Assembly: GCF_013393945.1 (NCBI RefSeq)
Contig: NZ_CP040297.1
Location: forward strand, 4,124,001 to 4,188,000
DNA from: Nostoc sp. TCL26-01
GTDB taxonomy: Bacteria; Cyanobacteriota; Cyanobacteriia; Cyanobacteriales; Nostocaceae
DNA: 64,000 bases
Direction: 5' to 3'
Part shown: piece by piece, positions 42,464-51,511 of the stretch
Position numbering within the stretch: position 1 is the stretch's first letter
Layout: the number at the start of each line of letters is the position of its first letter
Position numbers and translations under genes: made by a program
The notes under the pieces: model-generated
Seen by the model: only the letters and a program-made list of their open reading frames with translations
Databases searched by the model: none
What the model was told of the DNA's origin: nothing

Positions 42464-44296
42464 CTATTGCTGAAAGCGTTTAATTAGTTGCATTGTTTCT
42501 TGGTAGAAATCTATTTTTCCTTGTTCAATGTAGAGACTGGCTGCTTTTTCTAAATCGGCGATCGCTGCTTGCTTGTTCTTTAACTGATAGTAAGTAATTC
42601 CCCGATTGTAGTAAGCATCGGCATAGTTGAAATTAATTTTCAGTGCTTGGTTATAATCTTCTATTGCCTCTTTTTTATCACCTAAATCACTACGGGCAAG
42701 TCCTCGGTTGTTATACACGTCAGCAGAGTGAGGATTAATTTTCAGGGCTTGATTAAAATCAGCGATCGCTCCGTTTTTATCTCCTGATTGATAACGGGAT
42801 ACACCTCTGTTATTGTAGGCTAGAGCTAAGTTAGGGTCAATCTTCAGAGCTTGGTTATAATCTTCTATTGCTCCGGTTTTATCTCCTAAATCACCACGAG
42901 CTAGACCTCGGTTGTTATAAACTAATGCTAAGTTAGAATTAATTTTTAGAGCTTGATTATAATCTTCTATTGCTCCTTTTTTATCGCCAAAATTACTACG
43001 AGCCAGACCTCGATTGTTGTAAGCTAATGCTAAATTGGGATTAATCTTGAGAGCTTGATTGTAATCTTCAATTGCCCCACGCTTATCTCCCAAATCAGCA
43101 CGGGCAACTCCCCGAACTGTATAAGTGTCAGCATCAATAGGATTAATTTTAATAGCTTGATTATAATCTTCAATTGCTCCTTTTTTATCACCTAAATCTG
43201 ATCGAGCTATACCCCGATTGTAATAGGCATTTGCATCATTTGGATTAATCTGAATAGCTTGGTTGAAATCTTCAATAGCTGCTTTTTTATCACCCAAGTT
43301 AGCACGAGCTACTCCTCTATTATTGTAGGCATTGCCATAGCGAGGATTGATATTTAGGGCTTGATTATAATCTTCAATAGCTCCTTTATGATCATTTAAA
43401 TTAGCTAGAGCTACTCCTCGATTGTTGTAAGCATCCACATACTTAAAATTGATGCGAATTGCTTGCGTATAATCAGCCACAGACCCTTTCATATCTCCCT
43501 TTTTATACTTATCTCCACCTTGGATATAGAAGTCATCAGCTTTTGCTACTGTAGCTACAGGTGTGTTAGGAGGACGAACTCCTACATCTATACCTATATT
43601 GGCTGACAGTCTTAAAAAAGTATTTATAGGGATGCCCAAATTAAAACCTGATTTAACATAAGCAACAGTAGAATTAATTTGAGAAACTTCTATATCTGCT
43701 TCATCTCCTCTACCATGAATTCCTATTAGTTCACCGTTTTCATTTAAGAGTGGGCCGCCACTCATGCCGGGTAATGTATTATTACTGTAAACTAAAGCAT
43801 AGCCGTCTTTAAGTGGTTTGGCAGCATTGGCAGTAATCAGCCCATCAACAAAGGTGTAAATTTTGTTATTAATTGCTGCTGTTGCTCTAGGAAAACCAGA
43901 AACATAAGCAGTTGTGCCTTCTATGGAGTCGTCAGAGTTGCCTATTTTAGCAACAGCATAAGTTTGATTGCTAGTAAACTGTACGACAGCTAAATCTACT
44001 GCTGGCAGTTTTTTTACAGTGTTGTAATTGAGGGAATAGTGCTGATTATCTGGGGTGACGATTTCATATTGAGATGGATTTGATACAACGTGTTGAGCAG
44101 TGAGAACAGTGTAAGTATTGCCTTCTTGTTTAATAATTACTCCACTGCCAAAAACATCTTTATTATCAATTAAGACTGTGATTGATTTAGCGATTTTCGC
44201 AACTTCCACCGCCGGTAGTGCATTGGCAATTTGGTGTGGCACTAGAGCAACAGATACGGATAAAATTACTGGGACAAGTTCATGATAAAATTTCAT
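42464..44296 (-). CDS. Exported trypsin-like serine protease with TPR array
   Basis: A 610-residue protein: signal peptide (about residues 1-27), a trypsin-like domain (about 30-235) and ten TPR units (about 255-600). The catalytic triad is H69 (LTAQHVV), D101 (AVDLAVV) and S179 (GMSGGPLL). TPR units repeat the pattern AYNNRG.A..LGDK.GAIEDYNQALKINP; several are very alike at DNA level, suggesting recent unit duplication. Cyanobacteria contain many such trypsin-TPR fusions; a periplasmic scaffold protease is likely, the substrate unknown. Confidence 0.85.
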   Translation of the reverse strand: MKFYHELVPVILSVSVALVPHQIANALPAVEVAKIAKSITVLIDNKDVFGSGVIIKQEGNTYTVLTAQHVVSNPSQYEIVTPDNQHYSLNYNTVKKLPAVDLAVVQFTSNQTYAVAKIGNSDDSIEGTTAYVSGFPRATAAINNKIYTFVDGLITANAAKPLKDGYALVYSNNTLPGMSGGPLLNENGELIGIHGRGDEADIEVSQINSTVAYVKSGFNLGIPINTFLRLSANIGIDVGVRPPNTPVATVAKADDFYIQGGDKYKKGDMKGSVADYTQAIRINFKYVDAYNNRGVALANLNDHKGAIEDYNQALNINPRYGNAYNNRGVARANLGDKKAAIEDFNQAIQINPNDANAYYNRGIARSDLGDKKGAIEDYNQAIKINPIDADTYTVRGVARADLGDKRGAIEDYNQALKINPNLALAYNNRGLARSNFGDKKGAIEDYNQALKINSNLALVYNNRGLARGDLGDKTGAIEDYNQALKIDPNLALAYNNRGVSRYQSGDKNGAIADFNQALKINPHSADVYNNRGLARSDLGDKKEAIEDYNQALKINFNYADAYYNRGITYYQLKNKQAAIADLEKAASLYIEQGKIDFYQETMQLIKRFQQ

Positions 44297-44362
44297 ACTT
44301 TACTTAATAAATTCTCTTGTTTTTAAGGCAATAGGTAATAGGTAAAAAGTTCCTCGACTACT

Positions 44363-44487
44363 CCCGCATTTCTCACAAAATGGTAAGGGGGGGTTCACAA
44401 AGGAAGCTTCAATCATTCACGAATATCTCGTGAACCCGCCCCTACAGCCTCTGGACTGCGGTTTGATCTATTTCGTGAGAAATTCGA
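44363..44487 (-). mobile_element. MITE-like element, copy B (ATTTCTCAC ends)
   Basis: The reverse complement of this segment aligns with 99-219 over nearly its full length, including the CCAGAGGCTGTAGGGGCGGG block and the TTCGTGAATGATTGAAG block. Terminal inverted repeats are GCATTTCTCACAAAA at the left and TTCGTGAGAAATTCG at the right. No open frame of note. Confidence 0.75.
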
Positions 44488-44739
44488 CTACTGAGTTTTT
44501 TCCATAATCACATCGGATTTCTATATTCCCTCAAAAGTACTGGGTAGATCAAGAATATACCCCTGCACAATCCGCCTTTTTTGGTGTCTATCTGGGGAAA
44601 TATTTACTCTCACTAGAGTATATTCACGGAGACTTAATAGAACTTCATCACATTTTTATAATTTCTGAATAATTGGTTATGCGATTATTGCATATGTCCG
44701 ATGCAATTTGAGCTAAAGCCTGAAGGGCAGTAAATACTT

Positions 44740-47421
44740 ATGGCAGTCATCTTTGGCGATAACAACGATAACTTTCTGTCTGGAACTGATGGTGACGATC
44801 AAATTTTTGGCCGTGGTGGTAATGATATTATTTCCGGCGGCTTGGGAAATGATGCGATCGAAGGTGGGGATGGCAATGACAAATTGGCTGGTGATGGGGG
44901 CAATGATACATTCAAAGGCGGTCAAGGTAACGACAGCATTAATGGTGGTGATGATACTGACACAGCAGACTATAGCTATTTAGGTAGAAGTATCACTCTC
45001 TCAGGCGTAGGAACAGTCGAAAAAGCTGGTGGATTAGGCAAAGACCAACTTTTTAAAGTAGAAAGAGTGATTGCTGATGCTACTGTGGCCAACAACACCA
45101 TTGATGCGTCTCAATCTTTACCTGGCGTACCTGCTGTTGCTGACCTACAAGCACAAACTATCTCTGCCCTTAACGTTCCTGGTTTAGGAACATTGACCTT
45201 CAATGTCATCAACTTTGATAATGTCATCGGCACAAACGAAGATGACAGCATTAAAGGTGACGGACAAAGAAACCAATTATTTGGTAAAGATGGTAACGAC
45301 CTGATTGAAGGTAGAGGTGGTGATGACCTGATTGATGGTGGTGCAGGTAGTGACAAGTTAGCTGGTGATACAGGTAATGACACCTTTATTGGTGGTCAAG
45401 GTGATGACAGCATTGATGGTGGAGATGGTGTTGACACCGCAGACTACAGCAAATTAGGTAGAACCATCACCCTTTTGGGTGTGGGAACAATTGACAAAGG
45501 TAAATTGGGTCAAGACCAACTCTTTAAAGTCGAAACAGTGATTGCTGATGCTAGTGTTGTTAACAACACCATTGATGCGTCTCAATCTTTACCTGGCGTA
45601 CCTGCCGTTGCTGACTTACAAGCGCAAACTATCTCTGCCCTTAACGTTCCTGGTTTGGGAACATTGACCTTCAATGTCATCAACTTTGATAATGTCATCG
45701 GTACAAACGAAGATGACAGCATTAAAGGTGACGGACAAAGAAACCAATTATTTGGTAAAGATGGTAATGACCTGATTGAAGGTAGAGGTGGTGATGACCT
45801 GATTGATGGTGGTGCAGGTAGTGACAAGTTAGCTGGTGATACAGGTAATGACACCTTTATTGGTGGTCAAGGTGATGACAGCATCGATGGTGGAGATGGT
45901 GTTGACACCGCAGACTACAGCAAATTAGGTAGAACCATCACCCTTTTGGGTGTGGGAACAATTGATAAAGGTAAATTAGGTCAAGACCAAGTTTTTAAAG
46001 TAGAAAGAGTGATTGCTGATGCTACGGTTGCCAACAACACCATCGATGCGTCTCAATCTTTACCTGGTGTACCTGCTGTTGCTGATTTAGAAGCACAAAC
46101 CATCTCTGCCTTAAATGTTCCTGGTTTGGGAATATTGACCTTCAATGTGATCAACTTTGATAATGTCATTGGTACAGATGAAAATGACCAGATTGGTGGT
46201 GATAGACAAGATAATCAATTATCTGGTCTTGGTGGCGATGACATCTTCAAAGGCAGTCGAGGTAATGACAGCATTGATGGTGGCAAAGGCTTTGACACTG
46301 CAAATTACGGCAGTCTTGGTCGGAGTATTACCTTATCAGGTATAGGGACAATTACCAAAAGCGGTGGATTCGGAACAGACCAACTGTTTTTAATTGAAAA
46401 GATTATTGCTGATGGTAGTGCTGCCAACAATACCATAGATGCTTCTTTATCTTTTCCTGGTGTATTTGTCACCGTTGATCTGCAAGCTCAAAGTTTAATT
46501 GCCAATAATGTTGAGCTTCTTGGTAATTCAGAACCAGTGACATTACCATTTACTGTTGTTAACTTTGATGATGTCATTGGCACAAAGCTTAACGACACTA
46601 TTGCTGGAGACGACCAAGCTAACAAGTTATCTGGTAATGATGGCAATGATGTCATCGATGGTAGAGCTGGTAATGACCTGATTGATGGTGGTGCGGGTAG
46701 TGACAAGTTGATAGGTGGTGCAGATTATGACACCTTTAAAGGTAGTCAGGGTGACGACAGCATCGATGGTGGAGATGGTGTTGACACCGCAGACTATAGC
46801 AAATTAGGTAAGACTATTATTCTATCAGGTGTGGGAACAGTTGAAAAAGCTGGTGGACTTGGCAAAGACCAACTTTTTCAAGTAGAAACAGTGATTGCTG
46901 ATGCTAGTGTTGCCAACAACACCATCGATGCGTCTCAATCTTTGCCTGGTGTACCTGCCATTGCGGACTTACAAGCGCAAACTATCTCTGCGCTTAACGT
47001 TCCTGGTTTGGGAACATTGACCTTCAATGTCATCAACTTTGATAATGTCATCGGCACAAATGACAATGACAAAATTACTGGCGACAATCAAAATAATAGA
47101 TTGTTAGGTAATGCTGGTGACGACATTATCTCTGGTGGCTTTGGTAATGACACCATCACTGGTGGATTAGGTAAAGATACTCTCACGGGTGGCTTTGGTG
47201 CGGATACATTTATTTTCAATGCCTTAGTAGAAGGGATTGATGTTATCAAAGACTACAAGTTTGCGGAAGCTGACAAAATCCAAGTTTCTAAACTGGGATT
47301 TGGTGCAAACAGCATCAATGACTTTACTTATGACAATTCTACTGGTAACTTATCCTTCTTGGGTACTCAATTTGCTTTCATTGAAAATTTGGCTAGCAAT
47401 TTGAGCATTCAGTTGGTCTAA
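44740..47421 (+). CDS. RTX (hemolysin-type calcium-binding) repeat protein
   Basis: An 893-residue, acidic, Cys-poor protein without a cleavable signal. It alternates GGxGNDxI-type Ca2+-binding nonapeptide blocks with a larger module (NTIDASQSLPGVPAVADLQAQ...NVINFDNVIGT). This composite unit of about 157 residues occurs four to five times. The C terminus (GADTFIFNALVEGIDVIKDY...) is the usual end of type I-secreted RTX proteins. Secretion by an ABC/HlyD/TolC system is inferred; no such genes are nearby. It may be a surface or extracellular matrix protein. Units two and three are almost identical in DNA. Confidence 0.88.
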   Translation: MAVIFGDNNDNFLSGTDGDDQIFGRGGNDIISGGLGNDAIEGGDGNDKLAGDGGNDTFKGGQGNDSINGGDDTDTADYSYLGRSITLSGVGTVEKAGGLGKDQLFKVERVIADATVANNTIDASQSLPGVPAVADLQAQTISALNVPGLGTLTFNVINFDNVIGTNEDDSIKGDGQRNQLFGKDGNDLIEGRGGDDLIDGGAGSDKLAGDTGNDTFIGGQGDDSIDGGDGVDTADYSKLGRTITLLGVGTIDKGKLGQDQLFKVETVIADASVVNNTIDASQSLPGVPAVADLQAQTISALNVPGLGTLTFNVINFDNVIGTNEDDSIKGDGQRNQLFGKDGNDLIEGRGGDDLIDGGAGSDKLAGDTGNDTFIGGQGDDSIDGGDGVDTADYSKLGRTITLLGVGTIDKGKLGQDQVFKVERVIADATVANNTIDASQSLPGVPAVADLEAQTISALNVPGLGILTFNVINFDNVIGTDENDQIGGDRQDNQLSGLGGDDIFKGSRGNDSIDGGKGFDTANYGSLGRSITLSGIGTITKSGGFGTDQLFLIEKIIADGSAANNTIDASLSFPGVFVTVDLQAQSLIANNVELLGNSEPVTLPFTVVNFDDVIGTKLNDTIAGDDQANKLSGNDGNDVIDGRAGNDLIDGGAGSDKLIGGADYDTFKGSQGDDSIDGGDGVDTADYSKLGKTIILSGVGTVEKAGGLGKDQLFQVETVIADASVANNTIDASQSLPGVPAIADLQAQTISALNVPGLGTLTFNVINFDNVIGTNDNDKITGDNQNNRLLGNAGDDIISGGFGNDTITGGLGKDTLTGGFGADTFIFNALVEGIDVIKDYKFAEADKIQVSKLGFGANSINDFTYDNSTGNLSFLGTQFAFIENLASNLSIQLV
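45100..46100 (+). repeat. 471-bp tandem repeat inside the RTX gene
   Basis: Segments starting near 45110 and 45581 are offset by exactly 471 bases (157 codons) and differ at only a few positions over their length; a third, more diverged unit follows near 46050 and a fourth near 46930. This indicates a recent in-frame duplication. Confidence 0.85.
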
Positions 47422-47789
47422 AACCCATAGAACTTATACCAATTCGCAATGGTACTCCGCTAACCCAATTTAGATACAGGTAGACTTTCCTAAGAAAGTA
47501 TCTGTTGACTAATTTGAGAGAATTGGTATAACGCAGTGTGATAATATTTTCAGGGTATTGATACAATTTATTGTATTTATCCAGAAAATAAAATTTGTGT
47601 TGCAGAACACTAAATCTAGCTGATAAGACATTGATCAACTAGCCATAAAAAAGTTTTTGCAACACAATTATTAAACACAGCAAATTCTCCAAAATCTAAG
47701 AATCAAGTTGACACAGTAATTTATACTGAATACTGATTGATTTCTTAGAGAGGGGTCATCTTACATTACAAAATTAAAGAGTAAAACCT
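47422..47789. other. Intergenic region after the RTX gene
   Basis: About 370 AT-rich bases. An inverted pair ACCAATTCGCAATGG... / ...AGAGAATTGGTATAA (about 47438-47531) might end the RTX transcript. Otherwise nothing certain. Confidence 0.4.
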
Positions 47790-48581
47790 GTGGCTTTTTC
47801 GCTCAATCGATTATGTCAGCTTTCTGTTAAATATTTACCAGCAATTACGGCTATCATCACAGTTCTGCCATTACCAGTTAAAGCAGCCACATTTTTAGTA
47901 ACTGAACGCAATGCGTTAGGTGCTAATGATGAAGTAGATTGGGTAAGTTTAGGTAAAGTATTCAATCCCATCGCTCCTGCTTTTTTACCCAACTCTTTTG
48001 CTGCCACATCCCAAGGTGGTTTAGGGTTGAATGTAGATATAGCTCCAAAGACTAATCCTCGCATTACTCAACCGTTTGTCTTTCAAACTTTACCTCCTCC
48101 CGGCATTCGGACTAACTTTGCTCCAGGTGATTTTATTCTCTTTGGAGGTATTGATACATCTGGTTTTCAACCTCTGCCTCCTGGTTCTCCTGATCCTCTT
48201 ACTCCAGGAAACGGAGGGCCTTTTACCATCAGTTTTGATCAGCCTGTTTTTGGTGTTGGAACTCAGATAGCTGTAGATATTAGTAATTTGGAAGTTGAAA
48301 CTTTTATCAGTGCTTTTGATAATTTCAATAACCTGTTAGGTACTTTCTCAGTTTTTAGTACTTCTTCGCTGGCATTAGATAATTCGGCAGTATTTTTAGG
48401 GATTCGTAGTGACACACCAAACATCTCCCGGATCGTCTTTAGTAGTTCGGCTCCACAATACGGTCTAGCTATTAATAAGTTTAGTATTGTTGCAGTTGAA
48501 GTTGCAGAACCAACTTATACTTTAGCAATATTAGCTGTTGGTGTTGTTGGTGCTGTTGTGAAACTACGACGACATAATTAA
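47790..48581 (+). CDS. Exported protein with PEP-CTERM-like C terminus
   Basis: A 263-residue protein starting at GTG 47790. The signal peptide covers about residues 1-32 (ending VKAAT). The middle is a beta-rich extracellular domain (FQTLPPPGIRTNFAPGDFILFGG...GGPFTISFDQPVFGVGTQIAVD) like many cyanobacterial PEP-CTERM proteins. The C terminus EPTYTLAILAVGVVGAVVKLRRH is a degenerate sorting signal: the usual PEP is EPT, but a hydrophobic helix and basic tail remain. An exosortase is needed for sorting and is not in the window. Confidence 0.7.
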   Translation: MAFSLNRLCQLSVKYLPAITAIITVLPLPVKAATFLVTERNALGANDEVDWVSLGKVFNPIAPAFLPNSFAATSQGGLGLNVDIAPKTNPRITQPFVFQTLPPPGIRTNFAPGDFILFGGIDTSGFQPLPPGSPDPLTPGNGGPFTISFDQPVFGVGTQIAVDISNLEVETFISAFDNFNNLLGTFSVFSTSSLALDNSAVFLGIRSDTPNISRIVFSSSAPQYGLAINKFSIVAVEVAEPTYTLAILAVGVVGAVVKLRRHN

Positions 48582-48913
48582 TTTTTAGATTGTATCAAAA
48601 TAGCTGGAGTTTATCAATCATCAAAGCATAACCTTACTATGATTCCACCAACATAAAAATGACGAATGAAGGTGGAAAGTAGGGTGTGGAGAAAGAATTT
48701 TGATTGTTCTTAAGTTCTCTGATACTCTGCACAGTTGACTAGCTAAACTACTAGCTAGATTATGCAAAGTATATGAATGTTCACTAACAATTTGTACCAA
48801 ACTGAAATGATCTATTCCTAATTCAGTTGAAATTTTAGAACTTTTGCACATACTCAACATTACGTTTTTACGTAAAATTCAAGTAATTCTTATCTCTAAA
48901 TAAGTTGAACTCA
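48582..48913. other. Intergenic region
   Basis: About 330 bases without a supportable gene. A minus-strand open frame (48621-48860) shows no family and no ribosome site. Confidence 0.4.
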
Positions 48914-49096
48914 ATGTCATACAAAACACTAGACAATATCGAAGATATCATAGACTCTAAGATCCGCAAAGCTATACGCAAGCACGAGACAATTGTTGCT
49001 TTCATTAGCGGTATTCTTGGCTTGATTGTGATTGTAGGTTTGTTCCATGCTATTTTGCTCAACCAAGCTCAAATTCACACATTTTGCTTGAAATAA
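48914..49096 (+). CDS. Small single-span membrane protein
   Basis: About 60 residues from ATG 48914 (an in-frame TTG lies three codons upstream). A charged amphipathic N-terminal half (TLDNIEDIIDSKIRKAIRKHE) is followed by one membrane span (VAFISGILGLIVIVGLFHAIL). It precedes the MFS gene by 67 bases on the same strand. No family recognised. Confidence 0.5.
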   Translation: MSYKTLDNIEDIIDSKIRKAIRKHETIVAFISGILGLIVIVGLFHAILLNQAQIHTFCLK

Positions 49097-49163
49097 TGAC
49101 TAGTTGTGTTGAATAGGTTGATTCAAGTTACAAAAATTTTTCTAATCTGAGTGAATTGCATCT

Positions 49164-50384
49164 ATGGAGAGTAAAAATAACAGCAAGGCTATATTCATTG
49201 TATTTTTGATTGTGTTTATAGACTTACTTGGTTTTGGGATTATTCTACCAATACTACCTTTGTATGCTGAACAATTCGGTGCAAAACCTCATCAAGCGAC
49301 TCTACTTGTAGCTATTTATTCATTAATGCAGTTCTTATTTGCACCATTATGGGGCAGATTGAGCGATCGCTACGGTCGCCGACCAATTTTATTAATAACT
49401 TTATGCGGTTCTGTCATTGCTTACACTAGTTTGGGCTGTGCCAACACTTTATGGATTTTGTTTATTGCGCGTGGTCTGGCGGGGATGATGGCAGGGAATA
49501 TTGCCACAGCTCAGGCTTACATTGCAGATATTACCACTCCCGCCAAGCGATCGCGTGGCATGGGTATCATCGGTGCAGCTTTTGGTCTTGGCTTCATTCT
49601 TGGGCCAGCGATCGGTGGTATGCTGACAGGATCTGATCCAGAAAACGCCAACTTTCATCTCCCATCGTTGTTTGCAGCTGGATTATCTCTATGGGCATTG
49701 TTTTTTGCCTGGGTATTACTTCCAGAATCCCTCACTTCGGCAACTAAAGCCAAAATATCAGCTCATCAACAGCGACAGAAACAGCTAAACTTTCTACAAA
49801 TATTACAACGTCCACAGTTCTGTCTACTTGTGGTTATCTACTTTTTAATTACTTTTGCTGTGGCTACTATGGACTCTACACTAGCTTTATGGTCTAAGCA
49901 GCAATTGAACTGGGGCCCGCAACAAACAAGTTATCTTTTTGCCTTCATGGGAATTATCAGCACGATTATTCAAGGAGGACTAATTGGGTTTCTTAAAAAA
50001 CACTTGGGTGAAATCAAGTTACTAACTTTAGGAATATTAGGATTAGGTTTAGGATTACTGCTCATTTGCTACTCACAAAGCGTAATTTTATTGTTAATTG
50101 CTACCACACTTATAGCTTGGGGAATTAGTGTCAGCCAACCAATATTAAATAGCCTGATTTCCCAAATGGCAGCCCCAGAAGAACAAGGGAAAATATTAGG
50201 AATCGCTAATTCTAGCTCCGCATTGGCACGTATTGGAGGGCCAACTTGGGCAGGAGCCAGCTTTAGCAAATTTGGTAGTTCTGCTCCTTTTTTGACGGGA
50301 TTTTTAGTAATGTTAGTAGCTTTAACTCTCAGTTTGCGAATCACTAAAAGCCCATCTCTATCAAATGCAGAAAGTGTTACTTAA
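49164..50384 (+). CDS. MFS drug/metabolite efflux transporter, TetA-like
   Basis: A 406-residue protein with 12 predicted membrane segments. The loop 2-3 motif is GRLSDRYGRRPILL, and motif C-like LGPAIGGML follows TM5, typical of drug:H+ antiporters. DLLGFGIILPILPLYAEQFG in TM1 is typical of the TetA/DHA1 group. Substrate cannot be told from sequence. The next gene starts 33 bases downstream on the same strand. Confidence 0.85.
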   Translation: MESKNNSKAIFIVFLIVFIDLLGFGIILPILPLYAEQFGAKPHQATLLVAIYSLMQFLFAPLWGRLSDRYGRRPILLITLCGSVIAYTSLGCANTLWILFIARGLAGMMAGNIATAQAYIADITTPAKRSRGMGIIGAAFGLGFILGPAIGGMLTGSDPENANFHLPSLFAAGLSLWALFFAWVLLPESLTSATKAKISAHQQRQKQLNFLQILQRPQFCLLVVIYFLITFAVATMDSTLALWSKQQLNWGPQQTSYLFAFMGIISTIIQGGLIGFLKKHLGEIKLLTLGILGLGLGLLLICYSQSVILLLIATTLIAWGISVSQPILNSLISQMAAPEEQGKILGIANSSSALARIGGPTWAGASFSKFGSSAPFLTGFLVMLVALTLSLRITKSPSLSNAESVT

Positions 50385-50417
50385 AAATGTAGTAAAAATT
50401 ACGAATTACAAATTACT

Positions 50418-51395
50418 ATGGTTGGTCGCCGAGTATTGTTTCTAGGCATTTTTGTCAGCATTCTCCTCACCTATGCAATTTGGTTGGGTGGGAGCATTCC
50501 TGCAAGCATTATTAAACTTCCTGATCAAGGATTAAGTTGGTATTATTGGAAGCTGGCCAGTCCTACATTTTGGAGCCGAACTACAGCTTGGAGTATGTAT
50601 ATTGGGCATCAGTTTAGCATCTGGGGATGTATTTGGTGGGCGCAGCAAAAGCAGTTGTCATACAAAACAGCATTGCACCCCATTAATTACCTGATGCTGG
50701 GGATTAATCTGGGATTCACCGCTTTACACTTTCTCCAAACTTATATTTGGTATGATGCTCTGGCTCAAGATACCTCAATTTGGGCTTCCCAGGGAGCAGT
50801 TGTCCTCCTACTAGTTTTTGTACTGATTTTGGAAACACCCCGACGAGGCTTATTTTTTGGTAATCCTGTGCCATTCCATCAGCAGTTTTTGCAAATTATC
50901 AAACTGTATCACGGCTACTTTTTCTCCTTCGCTGCTATTTATACTTTCTGGTATCATCCCATGGAAGCCACTTGGGGACACTTAATTGGCTTTCTCTATA
51001 TGTTTTTGTTGCTATTGCAATCGTCGTTAATCTTTAACCGCGCTCATGTCAATCGTTGGTGGACATTCACGTTGGAAATTACCGTACTTGTACATAGTGT
51101 GGTTGTGTCGTGGATGCTAGGACAGACTAAGTGGCCAACATTTCTCTTTGGTTTTTTGGGTATTCTGGTGCTGACCCAACTTCACGGTCTGCCTGTAAGT
51201 ATATCGATGAAACGGATGATTTATGGAGGCTTTTTAGTCAGCGTCTTGGCTGTTTACGGACTCACTGAACGCGGCTTAGGCAGAATTTACGAAGTAACTT
51301 ATATTCCTCTGATTGAGTTTGGGTTGGTTGGGGTGATTTACTTGATCTTCTTGCTCATTTTATGGACAATTTCCCGTTTACCTATCAAGACTTAA
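50418..51395 (+). CDS. Polytopic membrane protein of unknown function
   Basis: A 325-residue protein with about nine membrane segments, rich in Trp and Tyr (LSWYYWKLASPTFWSRTTAWSMYIGHQFSIWGCIWWAQ is shown here only by its position, residues 29-66). Several His residues lie in or near helices (YLMLGINLGFTALHFLQTY, KLYHGYFFSFAAIYTFWYHP), which could bind heme or metal, but I know no matching family. It follows the MFS gene by 33 bases, probably in one transcript. Confidence 0.55.
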   Translation: MVGRRVLFLGIFVSILLTYAIWLGGSIPASIIKLPDQGLSWYYWKLASPTFWSRTTAWSMYIGHQFSIWGCIWWAQQKQLSYKTALHPINYLMLGINLGFTALHFLQTYIWYDALAQDTSIWASQGAVVLLLVFVLILETPRRGLFFGNPVPFHQQFLQIIKLYHGYFFSFAAIYTFWYHPMEATWGHLIGFLYMFLLLLQSSLIFNRAHVNRWWTFTLEITVLVHSVVVSWMLGQTKWPTFLFGFLGILVLTQLHGLPVSISMKRMIYGGFLVSVLAVYGLTERGLGRIYEVTYIPLIEFGLVGVIYLIFLLILWTISRLPIKT

Positions 51396-51511
51396 TCAGG
51401 ACATTCTATCCGTAATTTTACTGTACCAAATTAATCAAAGGTATAGATTAATTATCTCCGTCAGTGAGGGAATAATGATCTTGATCTTAGGTAGGTAAGT
51501 TAGGGGGAAGC

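Noticed and set aside
45111..45854. Two identical 90-residue minus-strand frames within the RTX gene
   Set aside because: They are the antisense reading of the 471-bp tandem duplication, not genes.
44740..47421. RTX protein as a pore-forming haemolysin toxin
   Set aside because: It has only calcium-binding repeats and structural modules; no pore-forming or acylation region and no hlyC/hlyB genes nearby.
48621..48860. Minus-strand open frame of 79 residues
   Set aside because: No family, no ribosome site, sits in an AT-rich gap; not supported.
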